Positions 17,206 to 24,553 of a DNA stretch of 64,000 nt are shown piece after piece (position 1 is the stretch's first letter; every line of letters starts with the position of its first letter). The position numbers were made by a program, and so were the translations under genes. Under the pieces are notes generated by a model. The model worked only from the letters and a program-made list of their open reading frames with translations. It was not told the DNA's origin and ran no database searches. The stretch is from Robiginitalea marina (GTDB lineage: Bacteria; Bacteroidota; Bacteroidia; Flavobacteriales; Flavobacteriaceae), in NCBI RefSeq assembly GCF_024006985.1, contig NZ_JAMXIB010000005.1, positions 208,795 through 272,794 on the forward strand, written 5' to 3'.

Positions 17206-19045
17206 GAAAGTAAATCTTAAAGGTGGATCCTTTCCCTTCCCGACTCATGACCCGTATTTTCCCGTTCATGGCCTCCATCTGGTTTTTGGTGAGGAACAGG
17301 CCGAGCCCCCGGGCATCGGGGTGTTCATGGAAGGTTTTGTGCATGCCGAAAAGTTTGTCCCCGTATTTCTCGAGGTCCATGCCGAGGCCGTTGTCTTCGA
17401 TATTCAGGACCTGGTAGCCCGGAAGCCTTTCACAGGTCATTCGGATAACCGGGTCCCGGTCGGGATGGCGATATTTCACCGCATTGGACACCAGGTGGGT
17501 AAGGATGCTTTCCAGGTACTGCGGCACCACCTTTACCGTGGTGTTTTCCGGGATTTCCCGGATCAGCAGGGCCTGGTTCCGGTTGAGGAACCCAGCCAGT
17601 TTTTTCTCCACTTCGTCCACTTTCCCCCCAAGGGATACCCGCTTTTTGCGGGAGTGGATGTGATTGGTGTTGATGGCGACCACCGTATTGAGGTTCTCCA
17701 GGGTTTCCTGCAGGCGGGAGGAGGCCTGTTGCAGCATTTCTGTGATTTTAGCCTTCTCCGAGGCATCGGTTTCCCCGACCAGGAAATCGAGCAGCATGGA
17801 AAAGTTGGCTGTATGGGATCGCAGGTTGTGGGAAACGATGTGGGCAAAATCCACCAGTTTTTTGTTTTGCCTTGAAGTGATATCGATCAGGCGCCTCAGT
17901 TCATCCTCTTTCTCCTTCAGGTGGGAGATATCCATCCCAATACCCATCAGGCCATATACTTTGTTGTCATGGTCGATCAGGGGGATCTTGGAGGTCAGCA
18001 GGGTGGCCATGGTCCCGTCAGGACGGACGGATACCGTTTCCTTCCCGATCAGGGAAGCCCGGTTGTTCATGACATATAGGTCTTCTTCGCGCGAAGTTTC
18101 CGCAACTTCCCGTTCGTAGAGGTCGAAATCCGATTTTCCTATGAGCTCCGCGGCTGTCCGGGCCCCCAGGAACTGGCACTCTGCTTTGTTTACCAGCACC
18201 TTGCGCGACTCCAGATCCTTGATATACACATTTAGGGGTAGGTTGTCGACCAGCGTGCTCAGCAACAGTTCACTTTCCCGTATCTTCATCTCAGCCAGGG
18301 TGGCTTCGGTCACATCCTGGAAGGTTCCGATCAGGCCGATGCATGTGCCTTCCCGGAAAAGGGCTTTGCCGGCGGCAATTACCCAGATTTCCTTCCCGGC
18401 AGCGGTAATCAACTGCAGTTTTTCCCTCCAGGGCTGCCCGGTTTCCATAGCCCGGTAAACCGCCATCGAAATGGCATTGCGCGAGTATCCCTCTTTGTAG
18501 AAGTTGATTGCGTCCTGTAAGCTAGGGGTGAAATCATCCCCCACGTCGTGGATTTTCCGGGTCATGGGGCTCCAGTGCAGGTAGTCCTCCCGGGTCAGGT
18601 ATTCCCAGCTTCCAATCCGGGATACTTCAGAGGTGACCTCCAGCAATTGCTTCATTTTTTCGTATTCCAGTTCCATGCGGACTTCCCTGGTGGCTTCCCG
18701 GGTTTGCAGGATCACCCCGGCGATGTTCTCATGCCGGTCGAACCATGGGTACCCGTGCCATTCCAGGCAGGTATCCTTCGCAGGGCCGGGCTCGTGGCGT
18801 ACTATTTCCCGTGCCCCGGGACTCCCGGAAAGGCAATCCCTCAGTTCACGCACAAGGGCTTTGGGTGCGTCGGGAAACAACTGCCGGAATGTCCTCCCGA
18901 TCACTTCGGCACGGGACCAGCCGAAGGTGCTGACCCAGGAATCCGAGGCCAGTACCACCCGAAGCTCCCGGTCCAGAAAAGCGGTTGGAACCGGGAGTTG
19001 TTTGATCAGGTATCCCTGTAGGTTTAGGTCGGTCTGCTGGCGCAT
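17192..19045 (-). CDS. Multi-PAS sensor histidine kinase, soluble
   Basis: About 617 residues with no membrane segment. Three PAS-like regions follow one another (roughly residues 15-125, 130-245, 260-375), marked by FLDRELRVVLASDSWVSTFG, IGLIGTFQDVTEA and VYGLMGIGMDISHLKE. The phospho-acceptor helix reads FAHIVSHNLRSHTANF, the HNLR variant common in Bacteroidota soluble kinases; the ATPase domain has NAVKYRHPD, DNGLGMDLEKYG and ARGLGLFL. I start at the second ATG (19045), which has an A/T-rich upstream; 19084 would add 13 residues. The partner is the overlapping receiver gene. Confidence 0.88.
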   Translation of the reverse strand: MRQQTDLNLQGYLIKQLPVPTAFLDRELRVVLASDSWVSTFGWSRAEVIGRTFRQLFPDAPKALVRELRDCLSGSPGAREIVRHEPGPAKDTCLEWHGYPWFDRHENIAGVILQTREATREVRMELEYEKMKQLLEVTSEVSRIGSWEYLTREDYLHWSPMTRKIHDVGDDFTPSLQDAINFYKEGYSRNAISMAVYRAMETGQPWREKLQLITAAGKEIWVIAAGKALFREGTCIGLIGTFQDVTEATLAEMKIRESELLLSTLVDNLPLNVYIKDLESRKVLVNKAECQFLGARTAAELIGKSDFDLYEREVAETSREEDLYVMNNRASLIGKETVSVRPDGTMATLLTSKIPLIDHDNKVYGLMGIGMDISHLKEKEDELRRLIDITSRQNKKLVDFAHIVSHNLRSHTANFSMLLDFLVGETDASEKAKITEMLQQASSRLQETLENLNTVVAINTNHIHSRKKRVSLGGKVDEVEKKLAGFLNRNQALLIREIPENTTVKVVPQYLESILTHLVSNAVKYRHPDRDPVIRMTCERLPGYQVLNIEDNGLGMDLEKYGDKLFGMHKTFHEHPDARGLGLFLTKNQMEAMNGKIRVMSREGKGSTFKIYFHEED

Positions 19046-19154
19046 TATGATGTATTTTCCTACCAAAGTATCGGAAAAAGGCATCAGCGAAGAAGGAATG
19101 TTGTGTATGTCCGGAATGTGTGGGTGAGTACCCCGATTTGATCTGTTGTAGGAT

Positions 19155-19162
19155 CAAAATTA
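19155..19162 (-). promoter_or_regulatory. -7 box upstream of the PAS kinase gene
   Basis: TAATTTTG on the minus strand fits TAnnTTTG exactly. A TTTG lies 24 bp further upstream, slightly beyond the usual spacing. The 37 bp to the coaD stop hold no other feature. Confidence 0.4.
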
Positions 19163-19198
19163 TACAATAAATAAGAAAAAACCTACAAATACGTGGTG

Positions 19199-19651
19199 CT
19201 AAAAGCGCACGGTGTCCGGGACCAGGCAGGTGTAGTCGCCCCCGTTGCGAATCACATCTCGGACGATGGAAGAACTTATAAACGATTTTCCGGAAGAGGT
19301 AAGCAGGAATACCGTTTCGATCTCCGATAGTTTCCGGTTTGTGTGGGCAATCGCTTTCTCGAATTCGAAGTCGGCCGGGTTTCGCAGGCCCCTCAGGATA
19401 AACTCGGCCCCCACCTCGCGGCAAAAGTCCACGGTCAGTCCCTGGTAGGTTGCCACGCGTATGCGGGACTCCCCCCGGAACGCCTCTGTAATGAATTGCA
19501 TCCGCTGCTCCAGGGGGAACATGTATTTTTTGTCGGCATTTTCCCCAATGGCGATAATCAATTCGTCGAAAAGGGATATCCCCCTCTGGATGATATCGTA
19601 ATGCCCTAAGGTGATGGGGTCGAAGGACCCGGGGAAGATGGCCCGTTTCAT
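19199..19651 (-). CDS. coaD: Phosphopantetheine adenylyltransferase
   Basis: Catalyses the fourth step of coenzyme A synthesis, joining ATP and 4'-phosphopantetheine. The 150-residue length and motifs are typical: FPGSFDPITLGHYDII at the N-terminus (the nucleotidyl-transferase GxFDPxxxGH), RGLRNPADFEFE, and SSSIVRDVIRNGGD (the ISSxxVR motif). It starts 24 bp after ddl, with which it probably shares a transcript. Confidence 0.97.
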   Translation of the reverse strand: MKRAIFPGSFDPITLGHYDIIQRGISLFDELIIAIGENADKKYMFPLEQRMQFITEAFRGESRIRVATYQGLTVDFCREVGAEFILRGLRNPADFEFEKAIAHTNRKLSEIETVFLLTSSGKSFISSSIVRDVIRNGGDYTCLVPDTVRF

Positions 19652-19675
19652 CTGTGCGATAGCTTTGCCCCTAAA

Positions 19676-20662
19676 TTAGGGTTTTTTATCCAAAGCATCC
19701 CCGATGGCGCCCCCAAAGAGCTCCTGCAGGGAAATCCCTGCGGCCTGCGCCTGTTGGGGCAGGATGCTGGCTTCCGTGAGGCCCGGGGTGGTGTTCATTT
19801 CCAGGAAATGGGGGACGCCCTCCACCAGGATGAATTCACTCCTGCTAAACCCTTTCATTTTCAGGGTTTCATAGATAAAGCGCGCGGTTTTTTCCACGGT
19901 TTCCCGGGTTCGCGGATCCAGCCTGGCCGGTGTGATTTCCTGCGATTTGCCCAGGTATTTCGCCTCATAATCGAAAAATTCATTATCGGGGACGATTTCT
20001 GTAATGGGCAAAACCTTTACTTCACCTCCGAGGCGGATCACCCCTACCGAAACTTCGGTCCCCTTCAGGGCTGATTCGATGAGGACTTCATCATCTTCGC
20101 GAAAAGCGGCCTCCAGGGCCTGGTCCAGGCCATCGGGGTTTTTGACCAGGGTCACCCCGAAACTGCTCCCCGCCCGGTTGGCTTTGACAAAACAGGGGAG
20201 GCCCACCCGCGCGAAGATCTCCTGTGGCCTGATTTCCTGTCCCCGGTCCAGCAGGTACGAGGTCGCACAATGCACCCCCCGGGGCTTGAGCACGCTCAAC
20301 AGGTCGCGCTTGTTGAAGGTGAGGGCGGCCTGGTAAGACCCGCATGAGGTAAACGGGATGCCCAGCAGCTCAAAATAGGCGGCGAGGAGGCCGTCTTCCC
20401 CGGGGGTCCCGTGGATGGCATTGAAAACACAGTCGAAATGCAGGTGCTGCCCGTCTGGCCTTGCCGAGAAGTCATGTCGGTCTACCGGGTACTCCTGCCC
20501 GTTTTCCCCGAGTACGACCCATTTCCCGGGTTCTATAACCACCCGGTAGGGCTCATAGTGGTTTCGGTCGAGGGAATTGTAGACAGCGTTTCCGCTTTTA
20601 ATCGAGATAGGGTATTCACTGGAATACCCCCCCATGACGATGGCGATTTTTTTTCTCATCAT
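19676..20662 (-). CDS. ddl: D-alanine--D-alanine ligase
   Basis: Makes the D-Ala-D-Ala dipeptide for peptidoglycan. ATP-grasp enzyme of about 328 residues with the N-terminal signature GGYSSEYPISIKSG, the segment HGTPGEDG, KANRAGSSFGVTLVK, EFILVEGVPHFLEMNTTPGLTEAS. I start at 20662 (MMRKKIAIVMGG); an ATG at 20704 would add residues unlike the family. A strong U-tracted hairpin lies in its leader. The gene is divergent from the PASTA-domain gene, another cell-wall related gene. Confidence 0.95.
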   Translation of the reverse strand: MMRKKIAIVMGGYSSEYPISIKSGNAVYNSLDRNHYEPYRVVIEPGKWVVLGENGQEYPVDRHDFSARPDGQHLHFDCVFNAIHGTPGEDGLLAAYFELLGIPFTSCGSYQAALTFNKRDLLSVLKPRGVHCATSYLLDRGQEIRPQEIFARVGLPCFVKANRAGSSFGVTLVKNPDGLDQALEAAFREDDEVLIESALKGTEVSVGVIRLGGEVKVLPITEIVPDNEFFDYEAKYLGKSQEITPARLDPRTRETVEKTARFIYETLKMKGFSRSEFILVEGVPHFLEMNTTPGLTEASILPQQAQAAGISLQELFGGAIGDALDKKP

Positions 20663-20680
20663 ATGGCCTCCCCGGGCTTC

Positions 20681-20702
20681 AAAAAGGGGCGATAAACGCC
20701 CC
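20681..20702 (-). terminator. Terminator-like hairpin in the ddl leader
   Basis: On the minus strand GGGGCG-TTTAT-CGCCCC is followed directly by TTTTT, 18 bp before the ddl start codon. The promoter-like sequence TTACTTTG (20710-20703) abuts the hairpin, so it would form at the very 5' end of the RNA. No gene lies upstream on this strand, so this is a leader element and not the end of a previous transcript. Confidence 0.45.
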
Positions 20703-20730
20703 AAAGTAACTAAAAAAGAAGTCCGTTTCC

Positions 20731-20738
20731 TATATTTG
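20731..20738 (+). promoter_or_regulatory. -7 box of the PASTA-rluD operon
   Basis: TATATTTG matches TAnnTTTG exactly, 19 bp before the ATG at 20758. No clear -33 motif. Confidence 0.5.
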
Positions 20739-20757
20739 CCCGTATATTGAAGCAGGT

Positions 20758-21348
20758 ATGCGAAACTTCCTCAGATTTTTGGGTTCCAGGGTTTTCCTGA
20801 TACAGGTGGGCCTGGCCCTTGGGGTCACGGCCCTGCTCGTTTTCGGGCTGATGCAATGGTTGAAAGGCTCCACGCACCATGGGGATTTCGTCCAGGTGCC
20901 CGACCTGTCCCGCCGTTCGGTTACCGAGGCCCGCGGGCTGCTCGAGAAGGCCGGATTGCGGTACCAGGTGGTGGACTCTGCCAATTACAACCCGGATTTC
21001 CCCAGGTTTTCGATCACCGAACAGGACCCCCCGGCCCTGAGCCAGGTCAAGCCCAACCGCAAGGTCTATGTAACGGTGAATCCTTCTGGCTATAAAAAGG
21101 TTACGGTACCTGAAATCATACAGGTGACCCGACGCAACGCGACGTCCATGCTTCGGGCCGTGGGCCTTGAAGTGGGTAGGGTAACCTATGTGGATGAACT
21201 GGGAAAGGATATGGTCTACCGGATCCGCTACCAGGGCAAGTTTATCAATCCGGGAGACCGGATTCCCAGGACTTCCCTCATCGAACTGGTTTGCGGGAAC
21301 GGGACGGTGCCTGAAGAGGCCCGCATCAAAGCCCAGTCGGAAGAATGA
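20758..21348 (+). CDS. PASTA-domain membrane protein
   Basis: A 196-residue bitopic protein: a short cytoplasmic N-terminus, one membrane helix (residues 14-36, LIQVGLALGVTALLVFGLMQWL), then two PASTA domains (about 42-112 and 114-188), each with the pattern VPDLxxxSVTEARGLLEKAGL and VPEIIQVTRRNATSMLRAVGL. PASTA modules bind peptidoglycan-like fragments in kinases and PBPs; here there is no kinase or transpeptidase domain, so it may be a structural or sensory wall protein. Its TGA overlaps the rluD ATG. Confidence 0.88.
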   Translation: MRNFLRFLGSRVFLIQVGLALGVTALLVFGLMQWLKGSTHHGDFVQVPDLSRRSVTEARGLLEKAGLRYQVVDSANYNPDFPRFSITEQDPPALSQVKPNRKVYVTVNPSGYKKVTVPEIIQVTRRNATSMLRAVGLEVGRVTYVDELGKDMVYRIRYQGKFINPGDRIPRTSLIELVCGNGTVPEEARIKAQSEE

Positions 21349-22385
21349 TGGAAGAAGAACAGGGGAGGGAAGACCCCTTTGAAGAGGAGGAATTATTTGA
21401 GCATTACAGCTTTACGGCCGATTCAGGGCAAAAGCCCCTCAGGATCGATAAATTCCTGATGAACCTTGTGCGCAATGCCACCCGGAACAAAATACAAAAG
21501 GCTGCCCGGGACGGCAACATCCGCGTAAATGACCAGGTCGTTAGGCAAAATTACCGGGTAAAACCCGGCGACACCATTCGGGTCCTTTTTGAGCACCCTC
21601 CCTACGAACACCTGATCCAGCCGGAAGACATCCCCCTGAATATCGTTTATGAAGACGACAGCCTCCTGGTAGTCGACAAACCCCCCGGCATGGTCGTGCA
21701 CCCCGGCCATGGAAATTACACAGGCACCCTGATCAATGCCCTGGCCAACCACCTGGGTCAAATGCCGATGAATTCCGATAACCGCCCCGGGCTGGTACAC
21801 CGCATCGACAAAGACACCTCCGGCCTGCTGGTCATCGCCAAGACCGAACAGGCCATGGTGCACCTGGCCCGGCAGTTTTTCGACCGGACCACCGAACGCG
21901 AATACCTTGCCCTGGTTTGGGGCAACCCGGAGGCCGAAGAGGGCACTATAGAGGGGGCAATCGGCCGCAACCCCAAAAACCGGCTCCAAATGCAGGTTTT
22001 TCCGGAAGGGGAACAGGGCAAACCCGCCAGGACGCATTACCGGGTCCTGGAGCGCTTCCGGTATGTTACCCTGGTTTCCTGTCGCCTCGAGACTGGCCGT
22101 ACCCACCAGATCCGGGTCCATATGAAATACATCGGCCACCCGCTGTTCAATGATGAGCGCTACGGGGGAGACCGTATCCTGAAAGGGACCACCTTCACCA
22201 AGTATAGGCAGTTCGTGGAAAATGCCTTTAAAATCCTGCCCCGACAGGCCCTGCATGCCCGGACCCTGGGCTTTACCCACCCGGCGACCGGGGAACGCCT
22301 CTTTTTTGAGGCAGCCATCCCGGAAGATATGGCCGCGTGCATCGAAAAATGGCGACATTACACCCAGCACCAGGCGGAGGAATGA
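21345..22385 (+). CDS. rluD: RluA-family 23S rRNA pseudouridine synthase
   Basis: Isomerises uridines to pseudouridine in 23S rRNA. An S4 RNA-binding domain (about residues 32-85, LRIDKFLMNLVRNATRNKIQKA) precedes the catalytic domain with HRIDKDTSG at residues 152-160, whose Asp155 is the nucleophile, and RTHQIRVHMKYIGHPL. The S4 domain and length (346 aa) fit RluD better than RluA or RluC, though the target uridines cannot be assigned from sequence alone. It overlaps the PASTA gene stop by 4 bp; in many Bacteroidota the two are neighbours after ddl. Confidence 0.9.
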   Translation: MMEEEQGREDPFEEEELFEHYSFTADSGQKPLRIDKFLMNLVRNATRNKIQKAARDGNIRVNDQVVRQNYRVKPGDTIRVLFEHPPYEHLIQPEDIPLNIVYEDDSLLVVDKPPGMVVHPGHGNYTGTLINALANHLGQMPMNSDNRPGLVHRIDKDTSGLLVIAKTEQAMVHLARQFFDRTTEREYLALVWGNPEAEEGTIEGAIGRNPKNRLQMQVFPEGEQGKPARTHYRVLERFRYVTLVSCRLETGRTHQIRVHMKYIGHPLFNDERYGGDRILKGTTFTKYRQFVENAFKILPRQALHARTLGFTHPATGERLFFEAAIPEDMAACIEKWRHYTQHQAEE

Positions 22386-22460
22386 TGCAGCAATAAGCGG
22401 TATCGATACAGCAATTGGAAAGACTTTTCGCCCTGGGTGGGATAAAAGGCCGAAGCATTG

Positions 22461-22468
22461 TATTTTTG
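22461..22468 (+). promoter_or_regulatory. -7 box before yaaA
   Basis: TATTTTTG fits TAnnTTTG, 32 bp before the ATG at 22501, and supports this start over the much longer upstream open frame. Confidence 0.5.
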
Positions 22469-22500
22469 AGGTAGGAAAACCAAATCGGAAGCATCTCCCC

Positions 22501-23262
22501 ATGAAAATCGTCATTTCCCCGGCCAAATCCCTGGATTTCGAAAGCCCCCTGCCCACAGCGCGCTATTCCCAGCCCCTTTTCCTCGACAAGGCGGCTACCC
22601 TCAACAAAGTACTGGCCCGAAAGAAACCTGCGGCCCTTTCCGAACTCATGGGCATTTCCAGCCAGCTGGCCGAACTGAACTGGGAACGCAACCAGGAATT
22701 TTCCACTCCCTTTACCCCCGAAAATGCACGGCCAGCGGTATTTGCCTTTAACGGGGACGTCTACCAGGGCCTGGACGCCTATACCCTGGAAGAAGCCCAG
22801 TGGGATCCCCTGCAAGATTCCCTGCGCATCCTGTCGGGCCTTTATGGCCTGCTCAGGCCCCTGGACCTGATACAGCCCTACCGCCTGGAAATGGGTACCC
22901 GGCTTGCCGTGGGCAAAAAGAAAAACCTTTACGAGTTCTGGGGGCAAACGCTGACCGACCAGCTTAACTCGGAACTGGATGAAGGGGAGTTGTTCGTAAA
23001 CCTGGCCAGCAACGAGTATTTCAGCGTATTGGATGAAAAAAAACTCAAAGTACCCGTAATCACCCCGGTATTCAAGGATTGGAGCCGCGATACGCTGAAG
23101 GTCATCAGTTTTTATGCGAAGAAGGCCCGGGGGGCCATGGTGCGGTATATCCTCGACCACGGGGTAAGGAACCTCGAAGAGTTAAAAGCCTTTGATGCCG
23201 ATGGATACCAGTACAGCCGCGAGCACACCGTAAAGGCCAACCAGCCGGTTTTCATCCGGTAA
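22501..23262 (+). CDS. yaaA: YaaA family peroxide stress protein
   Basis: A 253-residue member of the YaaA/DUF328 family. In E. coli the protein binds DNA and limits intracellular iron and oxidative damage under peroxide stress. The sequence begins MKIVISPAKSLDFE and contains FNGDVYQGLDA, LSGLYGLLRPLDLIQPYRLEMGT, NLASNEYF and VITPVFKDW, all family hallmarks. I use the ATG at 22501 because it gives the family N-terminus and follows a promoter box; the open frame extends upstream over rluD. The Bacteroidota function has not been shown. Confidence 0.94.
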   Translation: MKIVISPAKSLDFESPLPTARYSQPLFLDKAATLNKVLARKKPAALSELMGISSQLAELNWERNQEFSTPFTPENARPAVFAFNGDVYQGLDAYTLEEAQWDPLQDSLRILSGLYGLLRPLDLIQPYRLEMGTRLAVGKKKNLYEFWGQTLTDQLNSELDEGELFVNLASNEYFSVLDEKKLKVPVITPVFKDWSRDTLKVISFYAKKARGAMVRYILDHGVRNLEELKAFDADGYQYSREHTVKANQPVFIR

Positions 23263-23286
23263 CAAAGCATGAACCGTCTGCCAGCG

Positions 23287-23308
23287 CCCGGGGGTACCCT
23301 TCCCCGGG
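23287..23308. terminator. GC hairpin between convergent yaaA and THX genes
   Basis: CCCGGGG (23287-23293) pairs with CCCCGGG (23302-23308) around GGTACCCTT. It lies 25 bp after the yaaA stop and 8 bp after the THX stop on the other strand. There is no adjacent T run, so a role as a two-way terminator is tentative. Confidence 0.3.
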
Positions 23309-23315
23309 AAGCGGG

Positions 23316-23444
23316 TCAGCTTTTTCCCTTAATATTTATTTTTTCCTCAACAGGGGTCCTTTTCCTGATTTTGCGGGGACGCCTCACTCCATAGGATTTA
23401 TTGGCAATTTTTCCCCTCTTGCTTTTTTTGTCTCCTTTGCCCAT
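23316..23444 (-). CDS. 30S ribosomal protein THX
   Basis: A 42-residue, strongly basic protein beginning MGKGDKKSKRGKIANKSYGV and continuing RRPRKIRKRT with an acidic/basic tail VEEKINIKGKS. The motif GDKKSKRGKIxNxSYGxxRPRK is that of the Bacteroidota THX family, related to the small Thx protein seen in the head of the Thermus 30S subunit. The gene is short enough to be missed by length-filtered gene finders. It sits alone on the minus strand, convergent with yaaA. Start and stop are unambiguous (ATG at 23444, TGA at 23316-23318). Confidence 0.9.
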   Translation of the reverse strand: MGKGDKKSKRGKIANKSYGVRRPRKIRKRTPVEEKINIKGKS

Positions 23445-23745
23445 TATCTGATGGTTTTGACCCCTTAAGGTACAAAAAAAATCAGGGATGCCCAGGGGTT
23501 AGGGTTCCAGGTGAAATGGGCATTTGCCCCCGGGGGGTATTGCTGACCTACCTGTTTGGACCGCGGGGATGGGGGCGCGAAAGGGATGCCAGGCTTTTTT
23601 AATCCTGATTTTACGGTGCGGGGATATCGCATAATTTTACGCCGGGGATTTTGGGGGATTTCCCCTTTTTTGAGCACCGGGAGGTTTCCCCCGGCCTGGC
23701 GGGCACCCGGAAAATGCTATTTTTACGGGCAAGTTCTGCCCTCCC
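23445..23745. other. GC-rich intergenic stretch, no gene recognised
   Basis: About 300 bp between THX and the glycosylase-like gene. It holds G- and C-runs, a short plus-strand hairpin GGGG-ATTT-CCCC with six following Ts (23654-23671) and a promoter-like TATTTTTA at 23718-23725, 20 bp before the next gene. A minus-strand frame at 23465-23677 has biased, repetitive composition and no recognisable motif, and I do not call it. Confidence 0.5.
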
Positions 23746-24417
23746 ATGTTCATCCATCAGCACCCTTACCCGCCCTTTATTTTCCCAAAGGCCACCCGCC
23801 TTATTGTCGGCACGCTCCCACCGCCCCGCTTTAGCCAGGGGCTGCTCAGGCCGGGCGATGTGGATTTTTGCTACGGCAGCCGCGACGGGCTGCTCTGGCC
23901 CATCCTGGACCGCATTTTCGGGTTGGGCCTGGTGTATGAAACCACGCAGGAGGCCATTGCCCAGCGGAGGCAATTCCTCCGGGAACAAAAGATTGGCATC
24001 TGCGACGTGGTGGAGCGCGCAACGCGGCAGCGGGTGGACGCCTCAGACCTTGGGATGCAACAAATCGAGTTGCGCGACCTTCCGGGCCTGCTCCGGAAGT
24101 ACCCCAGGGTGGAGACCCTCCTTTTTACGGGGGGGAACAGTAAAAACGGGCCGGAATACCTGTTCCGAAGACTTTTGCGCACTGAAGGGCTGAAGCTCGA
24201 GCCTGTATCCCATGAGGTTCCCCGGATCCACCGGTTCTATTTGCCGTGTGAAAGGGGAACGCTGCGGGAAATCACCACGGTTTCCCTTACGGCCCCGTCC
24301 GGTTCCGCGAATCGCGCCGTAGGCAGCCTGCCTGAATACAAAGCCCGCAAAGAAAAAGACCCGGGCCATACGGTCATGGATTTCAGGGTAGAGCAGTACA
24401 GGCAGTTTTTCCGGTGA
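23746..24417 (+). CDS. Uracil-DNA-glycosylase-superfamily protein
   Basis: A 223-residue protein that I place in the UDG fold by its layout: an N-terminal motif LIVGTLPPPRFSQG (compare the GxxPG...S/G water-activating loop), a middle FTGGNSKNG strand-loop, and a C-terminal SLTAPSGSANRAVG corresponding to the HPSPxS leucine-loop motif of DNA glycosylases, here lacking the His. Such enzymes remove deaminated bases from DNA. The changed motifs mean that activity and target base are uncertain. It is followed by ppc in the same direction, with a promoter-like site between. Confidence 0.65.
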   Translation: MFIHQHPYPPFIFPKATRLIVGTLPPPRFSQGLLRPGDVDFCYGSRDGLLWPILDRIFGLGLVYETTQEAIAQRRQFLREQKIGICDVVERATRQRVDASDLGMQQIELRDLPGLLRKYPRVETLLFTGGNSKNGPEYLFRRLLRTEGLKLEPVSHEVPRIHRFYLPCERGTLREITTVSLTAPSGSANRAVGSLPEYKARKEKDPGHTVMDFRVEQYRQFFR

Positions 24418-24553
24418 AGGCTGTTGGTTTTTTGCCCGTGTGCGCCTTAATTTGTTAAACCCGCTGCATCGCTTCCCAGAGACGGCGATATTCCTGAACT
24501 TAGGGGAAGTTTTGGGGCTTGCCCCACAAGACCAACATAATCATCAACCACCT

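Noticed and set aside
23465..23677. A 70-codon minus-strand frame in the spacer before the glycosylase-like gene
   Set aside because: Proline- and lysine-rich chance frame in GC-rich DNA, with no family resemblance and no coupling to a neighbour.
24440..24553. GTG start for ppc giving 38 extra residues
   Set aside because: The family N-terminus begins at the ATG at 24554 and a promoter-like box lies inside the extension.
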